Below, in pieces: positions 32,526 to 40,800 of a stretch of 41,155 nucleotides of DNA (position 1 is the first letter of the stretch; the number at the start of each line of letters is the position of its first letter). The notes under the pieces were generated by a model. The model was not told where the DNA came from. It saw only the letters and a program-made list of their open reading frames with translations, and did not search any database. A program made the translations under genes and the position numbers. Source of the stretch: Treponema sp. (GTDB lineage Bacteria; Spirochaetota; Spirochaetia; Treponematales; Treponemataceae); assembly GCA_017940005.1 (NCBI GenBank), contig JAGAZO010000011.1, forward strand, positions 1 to 41,155, given 5' to 3'.

Positions 32526-34979
32526 ATGAAACCAGAAGTCTTTTATTTTGCAGCATATATCTGTGTCCTCGATGAAAAAATATATGATGAGTACTATTTT
32601 AAAATGACCACGCTGCTCCAGCAAGAAGCAGTATCTAGCGATGTGCACACCGAGCTTTTAAAAATATTAGGAGATGATGAAAGCAAAGTTTCTCTCGATG
32701 CAGTTTTGAATGTATTAAAAAATGCCGCAGATTCAGATAAAGATGCCGCTATGGCATTGGGAGTGTCTGCGGCGCTGGCAGATGATTATTGGTCAGATGA
32801 TGAGGAAAAGTTTTTTAAAGATGCCTGTGCAAAAATAGAATATCCCGTTGATAAATTTCAAAAACTGTGTACTGCGTTAAAAGCAGTGTCGGAAAAAGAA
32901 GTCTCAGATGACGTTACCATAACCAAAAAAATATATGGTAAAACATTTTATGCACTGCTGTCCAAAATTGCACCGGGTACTATCAAAGAGCTCTTTAAAC
33001 AGCGGTATGTAAACTGTCTACTGTCTGGAACAGATTACAGCGATGCGATAAAGGCAATGCGGCACATATCACGTGAAGATATTACCTATGCAAGAGGCGC
33101 GCTGGAGAAAATGAATGATGCCATGGATGTTTTTTTGCGAGATTTAGATGCAACAACGCGCACAGTAAAAAGAACGGCACAGCTGTTGAAACGCACCCAT
33201 GATGATGAAACTGAAAACGTTGAACAATTTCTTGACGGTATAAAAAAACAAATACTGGAGTTTGTACATGAAACAAAACAAACAGTCGCTGTTTCTTTGA
33301 AAGAAAAAGAAATAGCGGCGAAGTATTACACAATTTCTTTTATGGGTAGAACAAAAGCAGGAAAAAGTACGCTCCACTCTATCATTCTTGGCGGCATCAA
33401 TAAAGAATTTATCGGCATCGGCAAAGAGCGAACAACAAGATTTAATCGAATATACAAATGGAACGGCATACGAATTATAGACACGCCAGGCATTGGTGCG
33501 CCCGGTGGCAAATCGGACACAGAAATTGCCAGGAGCATTGTAGAAGAAAGCGACTTGATTTGCTATGTTGTTACCAGCGACAGCATTCAGGAAACCGAAT
33601 TTGCATTTTTAAAAGAGCTGAAAAATCAAAATAAGCCGATAGTTATCCTCTTGAACAAAAAAGAAAACTTAAACCATCCTATTCATAAAAAGAAATTTCT
33701 TGAGAACCCGCTGTATTGGTATGAGCGGAAAGATACTGATTCGATTGAAGGGCATCTGACACGAATCAAAGAATATGCTGAAAAATATTATAACAATACC
33801 TATTTTGATATTTATCCCGTTCAGCTGCTGGCTGCCCAGTTAGCTATCAACGAAACCGATGCAGAACGTAAACAAAAATTCTACCATGGTTCCCGACTAC
33901 AGCACTTTTTAGATACACTCAGAGTTCAGATTCTTGATAATGGAAAAATTAAACGCTCGCAAACTATGCTCAATGGGACCATTTATTCTCTCGGAACATA
34001 TAAACACGTATGTGCAGCGCGGCTCAACGAACTGAACGCCATGAAAACATCTTTAGAGGAGCACGGAAAAGTTGCAATAGAAAAAATTAAAAAAGCAGGA
34101 AAAACGACAGCCGCAAGCTTAAAAGAAGGAATTGAAAGTATTTTTAATTCTTTTATACAAGAGGAAATACGCAGTTTTGCCAATGCGCACTATACCACAA
34201 AACGCACTGAGTTAAATTCACAATGGGAACAATTTCTTGCAGAAAGCAGATTTGAATCCAGGATAAACAAACGGGTGAAGCAGGAAATTGAATTGTATAA
34301 GAATGCAGTAGAAAATATCATTCAGACATTTTCTGAAAATATAACATTCGCATTTGAGAATTGTGCAATAAATTTTAATGCGAAAAACACGTTTGATACA
34401 AAAGGATTTATACAGATTGGTAGTGGGCTGCTAAATGTTGTCGGTGGTATTATTCTTTTAATAAGCGCAAGCAATCCGGTAGGCTGGGTTATTTTGGGTA
34501 TAGGAGTTGTGGGAACGCTCATTGCCAATGTATTCAAGTCAAAAGAGAAAAAAATAAAAGAAGCGCAGGATGCATTGTACACAGCTTTGGTAGAATCGTT
34601 TGAAACCAACAGGAATGAGACTGTTGGGAAAATTACTGCCGATTTTAAAAAGACTGCCCATAAAACTGAATCTTTAATAGAAACACTATTTAAAACAATA
34701 ACAGAGAAATTACATGCAATAATTTTAACATTACAACCAGTACATGATGTAGCAGATAAATACGAGGCAGCGTTGAATAAAGTATATGCGCTGCGTGTTT
34801 TGAATTTTGCAATCGGAAAAGATGCTTTTTCTGTCCATAACGACTCTCTATTGAACAGAGTTGTTGTTGTGCATGACTTTGCAAAAGAATTAATCATAAA
34901 GACTGATTTACTGAAAAAAGTGAACACAAAAAAACTGTCGCGCATTTTGCAGGAAGATGTTGTTTTGGAGGATATATGA
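32526..34979 (+). CDS. Dynamin-like GTPase with TerB-like N-terminal domain
   Basis: An 817-residue protein. Residues 1-120 hold an acidic helical TerB-like segment (ALGVSAALADDYWSDDEEKF). The GTPase domain follows: P-loop GRTKAGKST (274-282), TTR for the second motif, DTPG (319-322) and NKKE (377-380). A long helical region follows, broken by a hydrophobic hairpin (about 631-670: LLNVVGGIILLISA, then WVILGIGVVGTLIANVF), as in the membrane paddle of bacterial dynamins. It likely remodels or senses membranes. Tandem dynamin-like GTPases are known in antiphage systems (LeoA/LeoBC, Eleos); this pair is similar in layout but the TerB-like part is unusual. It overlaps the next gene by 4 bp (ATGA). 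Confidence 0.82.
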   Translation: MKPEVFYFAAYICVLDEKIYDEYYFKMTTLLQQEAVSSDVHTELLKILGDDESKVSLDAVLNVLKNAADSDKDAAMALGVSAALADDYWSDDEEKFFKDACAKIEYPVDKFQKLCTALKAVSEKEVSDDVTITKKIYGKTFYALLSKIAPGTIKELFKQRYVNCLLSGTDYSDAIKAMRHISREDITYARGALEKMNDAMDVFLRDLDATTRTVKRTAQLLKRTHDDETENVEQFLDGIKKQILEFVHETKQTVAVSLKEKEIAAKYYTISFMGRTKAGKSTLHSIILGGINKEFIGIGKERTTRFNRIYKWNGIRIIDTPGIGAPGGKSDTEIARSIVEESDLICYVVTSDSIQETEFAFLKELKNQNKPIVILLNKKENLNHPIHKKKFLENPLYWYERKDTDSIEGHLTRIKEYAEKYYNNTYFDIYPVQLLAAQLAINETDAERKQKFYHGSRLQHFLDTLRVQILDNGKIKRSQTMLNGTIYSLGTYKHVCAARLNELNAMKTSLEEHGKVAIEKIKKAGKTTAASLKEGIESIFNSFIQEEIRSFANAHYTTKRTELNSQWEQFLAESRFESRINKRVKQEIELYKNAVENIIQTFSENITFAFENCAINFNAKNTFDTKGFIQIGSGLLNVVGGIILLISASNPVGWVILGIGVVGTLIANVFKSKEKKIKEAQDALYTALVESFETNRNETVGKITADFKKTAHKTESLIETLFKTITEKLHAIILTLQPVHDVADKYEAALNKVYALRVLNFAIGKDAFSVHNDSLLNRVVVVHDFAKELIIKTDLLKKVNTKKLSRILQEDVVLEDI

Positions 34980-36670
34980 ACGAAGAATTGCAGTTTCACC
35001 AGTTTGCGGTACGGAAAGATGATATACAAAAGGCTGTTGTGGGCATCATTTCCGCACAGAACAAAGCTGCTGCGAGCGAACTTGAGCAGCGCCTTGCCGA
35101 TTATGTAGATGAAAGCAAATTAAAGATTGCATTTGTAGGGCAGCATAATTCCGGTAAATCAACCATTGTCTCTGCATTGACCGGTAATAGACATATTAAA
35201 ATCAGTAACAATGTTGAAACAGATGTGCCGGCGGATTACGCATGGGAAGGCGTGTTACTGACGGATACGCCGGGATTATATGCCGGCAAAAAAGAAACGC
35301 ACGACACGCTCTCTTTGCAAAAAATAAAAGAATCAGATTTGTTGGTATTCTGTATTACAAGTTCGTTGTTTGATGATTTATTGATGAAAAACTTTGTTGC
35401 ATTGGCGTACAAACAGGCATACAAATCTAAAATCTATATTGTCGTTAATAAAATGTCACAAGAAAATGGTGAGTTCGACCAATTAGTAAAAAACTACACA
35501 GAGACATTGGCAGAGACCTTGAGTAAAGCAGGCGGTGACTTTGCCGACTTTCCGGTTTCTTTTATTGACACGCATGACTATATAGAAGGGGTAGAAGATT
35601 CCGAACCGGAATTGATAGCGTACAGCCATTTCAATGCATTTATTGCTGGACTGAATGATTACATTAGCAGAAAGAAACTGTTTGCGAAACTTGATACACC
35701 GTGCCGTATGATGATAAGTGCTGTTGATGAAGAAATTGCAAACACAAGCACTGAACTTGATAAAAATATGCTTGCAGTACTCCGTCAAGCTGAGTCAGTC
35801 GTCAGAAGATATAAAAAAGAATTGCAATTTTACATGGATGATGCAGGCATGCAGTTGCGGAATGCCATTATGGCAAAGGCGAACGCGCTCATTGCAAAAA
35901 TCGGAAGTGAACGGATTGAAGAAACAGCATGTGATGCTGTCAATAAAGAAATACAGATGCTTTCAGAGAAAAAAATTGAAGAGATCCAGCAGCATATAGA
36001 AGACATTCAGGAGCACATGATTACCGATATCGGAGATATTGTGCAATCCGATATAGCCGCTTTTGTTATGGAGCAGATTGATAATGAGGGTGCTGCCGTT
36101 GATATGCCTGTTATCAGAGATTTCTCTCAATTTGTTGCCCATTATAACCACGTGTCAGAACTCGTATCTCAAGGTGGAAATCATGTGCTGCATATGGTAG
36201 GCGGAGCTGACAAACTGGCAAAAGCAAGCATGGTTTCTGGCTCTTCACTGCATGGCATTGTTTTAAAAGTCGGTCACTTTTTTGGAGCTTCTTTTAAGCC
36301 GTGGCAAGCGGTACATATTGCGTCACAAATCGGTAAGGTAGCTACTGTTTTAGGGCCTGCTTTATCTGTAGTAGCCGTTCTAATTACGGTTGGCACAAAA
36401 GTACAAGAAGAAAAACAGATAAAGGAAATTCAATCAGCAAAAGAACAGACGTTTAATCAATTTTCACAGATAGCATCTGATATCATCACAGAAATTCAGA
36501 AGCAATATGAGGCTTGCAAGCAGGAAGTCTTCGATGCAAAAACAAAAGAAATCGATGACATACGGAATACTTTGATTCGCAACAACAATAATAATTCTGA
36601 CTATGTAGAGCGTCTGAAGCGTTACAGAAATGATTTGCGCGCGCTTATTGATGATATTGCAACGGCATAA
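34976..36670 (+). CDS. Second dynamin-like GTPase
   Basis: A 564-residue protein. The GTPase domain near the N-terminus has P-loop GQHNSGKST (55-63), DTPG (97-100) and NKMS (158-161). Long coiled helical regions follow (EIANTSTELDKNMLAVLRQ; EKKIEEIQQHIEDIQEHM), then a hydrophobic stretch at about 450-475 (IGKVATVLGPALSVVAVLITVG) that may insert in the membrane, and a final coiled coil. The start overlaps the preceding GTPase stop by 4 bp, so the two should be made in fixed ratio and probably form a hetero-oligomer, as paired bacterial dynamins do. It is the last gene of the XRE-controlled operon. Confidence 0.82.
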   Translation: MNEELQFHQFAVRKDDIQKAVVGIISAQNKAAASELEQRLADYVDESKLKIAFVGQHNSGKSTIVSALTGNRHIKISNNVETDVPADYAWEGVLLTDTPGLYAGKKETHDTLSLQKIKESDLLVFCITSSLFDDLLMKNFVALAYKQAYKSKIYIVVNKMSQENGEFDQLVKNYTETLAETLSKAGGDFADFPVSFIDTHDYIEGVEDSEPELIAYSHFNAFIAGLNDYISRKKLFAKLDTPCRMMISAVDEEIANTSTELDKNMLAVLRQAESVVRRYKKELQFYMDDAGMQLRNAIMAKANALIAKIGSERIEETACDAVNKEIQMLSEKKIEEIQQHIEDIQEHMITDIGDIVQSDIAAFVMEQIDNEGAAVDMPVIRDFSQFVAHYNHVSELVSQGGNHVLHMVGGADKLAKASMVSGSSLHGIVLKVGHFFGASFKPWQAVHIASQIGKVATVLGPALSVVAVLITVGTKVQEEKQIKEIQSAKEQTFNQFSQIASDIITEIQKQYEACKQEVFDAKTKEIDDIRNTLIRNNNNNSDYVERLKRYRNDLRALIDDIATA

Positions 36671-36719
36671 ACGAGCGCTCACCAGCCGCAAACGCGCAAA
36701 AAAAGGCGCGCACAAAAAA

Positions 36720-36760
36720 ACGGGATGTCGAAAAGACTGCCGCCTTTTTCGACATCCCGT
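36720..36760 (-). terminator. Terminator of the outer-membrane protein gene
   Basis: A perfect 15-bp stem (36720-36734 with 36746-36760) and an 11-nt loop. The plus-strand A-run just left gives a minus-strand T-run, so it ends the minus-strand gene 25 bp upstream. It may also stop the GTPase operon read-through. Confidence 0.85.
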
Positions 36761-36784
36761 CTGATGAATAGCAATCAGTAGTGG

Positions 36785-37513
36785 CTACCGATATGCGCGC
36801 TTTCCTGAATTAAGACATACGCCTATATAGAGTTTGGTACCAAAGGCATGTCCCGCTTCACCGTCGACGCCTCCTTCGCCAGCGGCGCGTGAATAGGTCG
36901 CTATATAAACAGGAACAGTAAAGTCGAGGCCAATGTCAAGCCCAAAACTGAAGCGCTCCCTATTGACAAGCCAGAGACGGTACCCCACATCAAAATCGAT
37001 GCCGAGCGCCGCAGCTTCTATTCTAAAGGCAGTTGTACCCTCATAGGTTACATCGTACGAATCGTATCCAAAAAAGAACGCCGGCGAAAAATACAGGGAA
37101 TGCATTTTGTGCAGGTTAAAGCGGAACGCTGGGCCGAGCTTTGCAAATCCGCCAAACCCTATGGCATTGACCGCTACCCCGGCGTCCTTCAATGGCGTGA
37201 TGATTGTCTTCCGAATGGAGTTTCCGTTTGCCGTTACATCCGTAAACAGCTCAAATCCGCCGCCCACGTTTAGACCAATATCCATGATCCACGGGGAGCC
37301 AAAATAGAAGTTGCAGTTTGCGTCAATTCCAAACGGTGAACTGTAGGCAATTTTTGACTGCAGCGACTTCGGAATCGCGTAATTATCTATCTTTTCGATA
37401 GTGAACGAGTTTTTGAGGATGGCTTGATAGTTCAAGTCAAGCTCAAAATTGAATGCACTTGCAGCAGTAGCCATCATGGCAGCTGCTGCAACCGACAACA
37501 GAATTCTTTTCAT
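36785..37513 (-). CDS. Outer-membrane beta-barrel-like protein
   Basis: A 242-residue protein with a clear signal peptide (MKRILLSVAAAAMMATAASA, cut before FNFEL). The mature part alternates short amphipathic strands with Gly/aromatic turns (FYFGSPWIMDIGLNVGGGFEL, FGGFAKLGPAFRFNL, YFSPAFFFGY, LGIDFDVGYRLWL, FSFGLDIGLDFTVPVYI) and suits an eight- to ten-strand barrel. AAGGAG lies before the ATG. It stands alone, with its own promoter and strong terminator. It resembles the protein at 14504 in style but not closely in sequence. It seems unrelated to the defence genes around it. Confidence 0.8.
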   Translation of the reverse strand: MKRILLSVAAAAMMATAASAFNFELDLNYQAILKNSFTIEKIDNYAIPKSLQSKIAYSSPFGIDANCNFYFGSPWIMDIGLNVGGGFELFTDVTANGNSIRKTIITPLKDAGVAVNAIGFGGFAKLGPAFRFNLHKMHSLYFSPAFFFGYDSYDVTYEGTTAFRIEAAALGIDFDVGYRLWLVNRERFSFGLDIGLDFTVPVYIATYSRAAGEGGVDGEAGHAFGTKLYIGVCLNSGKRAYR

Positions 37514-37553
37514 TTTCTGTCTCCTTAAACAATAATGATAGGTTGTTTGTTAT

Positions 37554-37582
37554 ATTTTATAAATAATATATACCGCTATCAA
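37554..37582 (-). promoter_or_regulatory. Promoter of the outer-membrane protein gene
   Basis: On the minus strand -35 TTGATA (37577-37582), a 17-bp spacer and -10 TAAAAT (37554-37559), about 40 bp before the start codon. Confidence 0.6.
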
Positions 37583-37718
37583 GGAAAAATTCATGCTTTT
37601 TTTATGATTTGTGATATTTTTACATAAAAAGTAAACAAAACCTCACAAGGTTTCAAAGTTGACAATGCGCGGCAAGCCGCGTTGTAGTTTGTCAGTCGCT
37701 TGTGGCGCGGTTTCCCCC

Positions 37719-38075
37719 TGTTATAAAAAGTAAGCACACTTTTCCCTTCCTAATAGTGATTCCCTCTCGCTGATACCGCGCCTCCAACAACTTGTTATAA
37801 AAAGTAAATACATTTTGCCCTTTCTAACAACAATCCTCCCCTGCTGGTACCTCGTCGCGTGCTTCTGCACATCCCCGCAACACCACCCTGTTATAAAAAT
37901 ATACACACTTTTCCCTCTCCGATACCTCCCTATATGCCCGCGTACCCCACCCCAATAATTTGTTATAAAAAGTAAATACATTTTTCCTTTCCTAACAACA
38001 ATCCTTCCTCTCCGATTCCCCCCGTAACAACAAAAAATTATAAAAATTATACCAACTTTTTTCTATTCACACACC
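37719..38075. repeat. Degenerate tandem repeats, five units of 72-96 bp
   Basis: A core GTTATAAAAAGTAAATACA followed by TTTT.CC and a pyrimidine-rich stretch recurs at about 37720, 37794, 37890 and 37962, with a worn copy near 38038. The second and fourth units are nearly identical over about 43 bp (to CTAACAACAATCC). Between cores lie C-rich, unrelated stretches of about 30-50 bp. No gene is convincing here; the minus-strand frame simply translates the repeats. Confidence 0.7.
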
Positions 38076-38095
38076 ACTTCCCCCCGCCGTATTGC

Positions 38096-38246
38096 CACGG
38101 AAATCAGTTTTTGAGATTTTTCGGTCATTGAGCTTGTCGAAATGACCATTATTCGGGCAAAAACATCCTAAAACAGTGGTTTCGACGGACCCAACAACCT
38201 TTTTTTCTAAAAAATTGATTTTCGTGGACAAAAATTGATTTCCGTG
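38096..38246. mobile_element. MITE-like element, 151 bp
   Basis: Terminal inverted repeats CACGGAAATCAGTTTTTG (38096-38113) and CAAAAATTGATTTCCGTG (38229-38246) match at 17 of 18 positions. They are flanked by a perfect 9-bp direct repeat CCGTATTGC (38087-38095 and 38247-38255), the expected target duplication. There is no coding capacity. Inside is a GGTCATT/AATGACC inverted repeat around GAGCTTGTCGA, and a second worn copy of the right end precedes the real one. The transposase must act in trans. It ends 18 bp before the -35 of the next gene. Confidence 0.8.
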
Positions 38247-38264
38247 CCGTATTGCCACCACCTA

Positions 38265-38294
38265 CTGACAAAGTTATAAAAAATACACTATAAT
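38265..38294 (+). promoter_or_regulatory. Promoter of the DUF1566-type lipoprotein
   Basis: -35 CTGACA (38265-38270), an 18-bp spacer and a perfect -10 TATAAT (38289-38294). The spacer (GTTATAAAAAATACAC) resembles the core of the tandem repeats at 37719-38075. Confidence 0.65.
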
Positions 38295-38361
38295 TGACGC
38301 TATGCGACACAGTTGCAGTTCTTTTGTAGGAAAGAACAAGCTCAATAGGTAGGAGTTCTGT

Positions 38362-39066
38362 ATGAAAAAACTGATTTTGTGTGCAAGCCTAGCGCTTGCA
38401 GTAGTAGTGGCGCTTGGCTCGTGCAAGCATCCGGCGAACGAGGGAGGTGGGAACGACGACAAAACCACCCCGCCTGTAGTTACGGTAACGCACGAGGCAG
38501 GCGGCGTGGTGCTTGACGACGGCAGTTGGATAGAAAAGGCGGACATTGCGTCGTTAGATGTGGCAGCGTTGAGTGGAAAAAAAGTAGCGGGCATTAGTGC
38601 ATACGAGATAGACGGGAAGCAGTACGTAGTTGCCCCTACGACCGCTTCCAGCAAAGTCTGGGCGAAAAGCGGCACGGAAGGCTACAACACGAATATTACG
38701 GCGATGCAGGGAACAAAGGAAGTGAAACAGACAGGAGAGAACAATCTTGCGGAGCTCAAAAAAGTGGCAACCGACTACAGTGAAGTAAATTATCCTGCGT
38801 TTTGCTGGGCGGAAAACTATGGAGACAAAAAGTGGTACATTCCGTCCATCTATGAGTTAAATGAACTGTACCAGAACAAGGCAGCCATCAATGCCGCCTT
38901 GACAAAGCTCAACAGCATTGAGAGCAGCACGTACCCCATTAAAGAGCTCACGGGGTACTACTGGTCGTCTAGTCAGGTGGCTTCCAACGATAATGGCGCG
39001 TGGCTACTGAGATTTTCGAGTGGCGCTGTAGACAACAACGACAAGGACAACGGTCTAGTGTGTTAG
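38362..39066 (+). CDS. Lipoprotein with truncated DUF1566/C-type-lectin-like domain
   Basis: A 234-residue lipoprotein. The signal peptide ends ALGSC, followed by a short linker rich in Gly/Asp/Thr/Pro. The C-terminal half has the formylglycine/C-type-lectin-like fold of DUF1566 proteins: KWYIPSIYELNELYQN, YYWSSSQ, AWLLRFSSGAV, then an Asn/Asp-rich stretch (DNNDKDNG). In treponemes such ends are variable regions of diversity-generating retroelements and usually finish with a VRAVRAF-like strand. Here a TAG follows GLVC; a worn continuation (tgtgcaggcttcgaa) lies just beyond in another frame, so the last strand is lost. TAGGAG precedes the ATG. No reverse transcriptase or template repeat is in the window. 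Confidence 0.75.
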   Translation: MKKLILCASLALAVVVALGSCKHPANEGGGNDDKTTPPVVTVTHEAGGVVLDDGSWIEKADIASLDVAALSGKKVAGISAYEIDGKQYVVAPTTASSKVWAKSGTEGYNTNITAMQGTKEVKQTGENNLAELKKVATDYSEVNYPAFCWAENYGDKKWYIPSIYELNELYQNKAAINAALTKLNSIESSTYPIKELTGYYWSSSQVASNDNGAWLLRFSSGAVDNNDKDNGLVC

Positions 39067-39106
39067 TTGTGCAGGCTTCGAACTATTGAGCTATTTAACT
39101 ATTTAA

Positions 39107-39468
39107 CTATTTTTGAACCTCCGGGAGGCTTTCCTCGGAGGGGCACCGCGCTCCGCGGTGGGGGGCTGTATGAGGCACCGCGCGAAGCGCGGTTTTTTTT
39201 TGCCGCGGTTTTTTCACTATTTTTTTAGCGTCATCGAACGCGGTAAAAACCGCCGTCCAGTGGGGCGGCACAAAGCGGCGCACAAGCTGCTTCGGCAGAG
39301 CGCGTCGCTCGCCGGTGAACTGGGCAAACTCAGCATCATTGCTACGCACGCACTGTTCTAGTACCTGCGCTATGTCAGCGGTTTTAGCACTCGGCGGCAC
39401 CGAAAAAAAATAAGTAAATTGCAGTTTTCACGGTGCCCAATAAACAATTTTCTGCCGATAATCAAAAT
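39107..39468. other. Intergenic region before cas1, possible gene relic
   Basis: Holds G/C-rich hairpins (CACCGCG/CGCGGTG at 39144-39160, and the terminator below). A 97-codon minus-strand frame (39107-39400) has a protein-like middle (ADIAQVLEQCVRSNDAEFAQ) but runs through the terminator hairpins and has no ribosome site; a plus-strand frame overlaps it. Neither is recognised. A weak promoter for cas1, TTGCAG (39419-39424) and TAAACA (39441-39446), is possible. Confidence 0.4.
39176..39201 (+). terminator. Rho-independent terminator after the lipoprotein gene
   Basis: Perfect stem ACCGCGC/GCGCGGT with a GAA loop, followed by nine T. It is a strong stop and implies that cas1 needs its own promoter. 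Confidence 0.88.
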
Positions 39469-40359
39469 ATGATTAAACGAACACTGTTTTTTTCAAATGC
39501 TGTTTGTTTAACAATGAAAAACAAGCAGCTGCTGATTTTTAATAAAGAAACGCGCGAAGAAACATCTGTGCCCATAGAAGACATCGGTTTTATTATCATC
39601 GAAAACAATCAAGTGTATATTTCCATTCCCGTTATAAACGAGTTGACCAGCAACAATGCCGCCGTTGTTTTTTGCAATGATAAACATCTGCCGTTTTCTA
39701 TGAGCTTGCCGCTTGATTGCAACTCAATTCAAAATCAATTATTTTCAGTGCAGATTGCATCTTCGCTGCCAGTAAAGAAAAAATGTTGGAAACTCGTCAT
39801 TGAGCAGAAAATCAAAAATCAAGCAAAAGTTTTGGAAAAGTACCATATCAATCCGATTAAGTTGAACGAATATGCAAAAGAAGTGAAAAGCGGCGACACA
39901 ACAAACCGAGAAGCCATTGCTGCAAAACTGTATTGGGATTTGCTTATCGATGTTGATTGGGTGCGGACGCGTTTTGGCGATTATCCGAATAATTTTTTGA
40001 ATTACGGCTATGCTGTTTTGCGGGCAGCGACGGCGCGGGCGCTCATCGGTTCAGGGCTTTTGCCAACGCTTGGGATTCATCATCACAATAAATATAATGC
40101 GTATGCACTTGCAGACGACATGATGGAGCCGTATCGTCCATTCGTTGATGATGAGGTGCTCGATTTTGTCCGCGAAAATCCGGAGCACAAAGAAATCACA
40201 GCAGCATTCAAGAAAAAAATCCTTTGTATGCTCACCAGAGATGTTGCAATCGGCACAGTGATGCGGCCGTTGATGATTGCGCTGACTATGACGAGCGCGT
40301 CATTAGCGAAAATGCTGTCTGGAGAATCTCAAACATTGGCATTGCCGGGTTTTGTGTAA
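39469..40359 (+). CDS. cas1: CRISPR integrase Cas1 (type II)
   Basis: A protein of about 296 residues, the type II size. With Cas2 it inserts new spacers into the array. The beta-rich N-terminal domain begins MIKRTLFFSNAVCLTMKNKQL. The helical catalytic domain carries the metal ligands: the Glu in NREAIAAKLYW, the His in PTLGIHHHNKYNAY, and the acidic ADDMMEPYRPFVD. The ATG at 39469 is chosen because it fits the usual family start; a GTG at 39433 is in frame but adds 12 residues without similarity. No ribosome site is clear. It is separated from cas9 by a strong terminator and the cargo genes. Confidence 0.95.
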   Translation: MIKRTLFFSNAVCLTMKNKQLLIFNKETREETSVPIEDIGFIIIENNQVYISIPVINELTSNNAAVVFCNDKHLPFSMSLPLDCNSIQNQLFSVQIASSLPVKKKCWKLVIEQKIKNQAKVLEKYHINPIKLNEYAKEVKSGDTTNREAIAAKLYWDLLIDVDWVRTRFGDYPNNFLNYGYAVLRAATARALIGSGLLPTLGIHHHNKYNAYALADDMMEPYRPFVDDEVLDFVRENPEHKEITAAFKKKILCMLTRDVAIGTVMRPLMIALTMTSASLAKMLSGESQTLALPGFV

Positions 40360-40360
40360 A

Positions 40361-40699
40361 ATGAGCTTTAAAAGATTTGATGCGTATAGAATCATGTGGT
40401 TATTTTGTCTGTTTGATTTGCCAACGAACACAAGGAAGCAGCGAAAGCGCGCGTCAGATTTTCGCAAAAAATTGCTGGAAGACGGCTTTGATATGATGCA
40501 ATACAGCGTGTATAAGCGGCACTGCGGCAGTCTTGAAGCGTGTGAAGTTCACACAAAAAGGATAAAGAAATGGCTACCGCGCGAAGGAACAGTAAGCATT
40601 TTGAAATTTACTGACAAACAGTTCGGCGAGATAGAAACATTTATAGGGGTAATACCTAAAAAGCAGGAAAAAGTGCCGCAGCAGCTTGAATTTTTCTGA
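40361..40699 (+). CDS. cas2: CRISPR-associated protein Cas2
   Basis: A protein of about 112 residues that forms the structural dimer of the Cas1-Cas2 integrase. The ferredoxin-like opening IMWLFCLFDLPTNTRKQRKRA has the conserved Asp of the family. It continues FRKKLLEDGFDMMQYSVYKRHC and ends with a strand plus a Gln/Phe tail (PQQLEFF), as in type II Cas2. The ATG at 40361 comes one base after the cas1 stop; an in-frame TTG at 40352 would overlap cas1. It is the last cas gene before the array. Confidence 0.95.
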   Translation: MSFKRFDAYRIMWLFCLFDLPTNTRKQRKRASDFRKKLLEDGFDMMQYSVYKRHCGSLEACEVHTKRIKKWLPREGTVSILKFTDKQFGEIETFIGVIPKKQEKVPQQLEFF

Positions 40700-40747
40700 A
40701 AAAAAATGGAGAAAGCGCCGTTTTTTTCAACGCTTCCCCCATTTTTC
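40699..40747. terminator. Bidirectional terminator between cas2 and the array
   Basis: Imperfect inverted repeat: AAAAAATGG.G.AAGCG-type left arm and CGCTT.C.CCATTTTT-type right arm around a T-rich loop. The A-run on one side and T-run on the other let it stop both cas1-cas2 mRNA and the opposing pre-crRNA. Confidence 0.7.
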
Positions 40748-40800
40748 TTGATGCATAAAGCGATGTAATTTTCGATATAGCATGGTTTTAGGAAACTCAT

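Noticed and set aside
37719..38075. Degenerate repeats as a second CRISPR array
   Set aside because: Unit spacing ranges from 72 to 96 bp, repeats differ at many positions and the between-repeat segments are biased to C-rich sequence, unlike true spacers.
39107..39400. Accessory protein (Avd) or other retroelement gene after the DUF1566 lipoprotein
   Set aside because: Neither strand gives a recognisable Avd or reverse transcriptase; the minus frame runs through the terminator hairpins.
27820..39468. csn2, cas4 or another adaptation gene between cas9 and cas1
   Set aside because: None of the intervening products matches Csn2 or Cas4; the GTPases and NA37 protein belong to other families.
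40756..40772. Inverted partial CRISPR repeat (taattttcgatatagc) before the first repeat
   Set aside because: Only partly similar to the repeat end and with internal gaps; could be chance in A/T-rich sequence.
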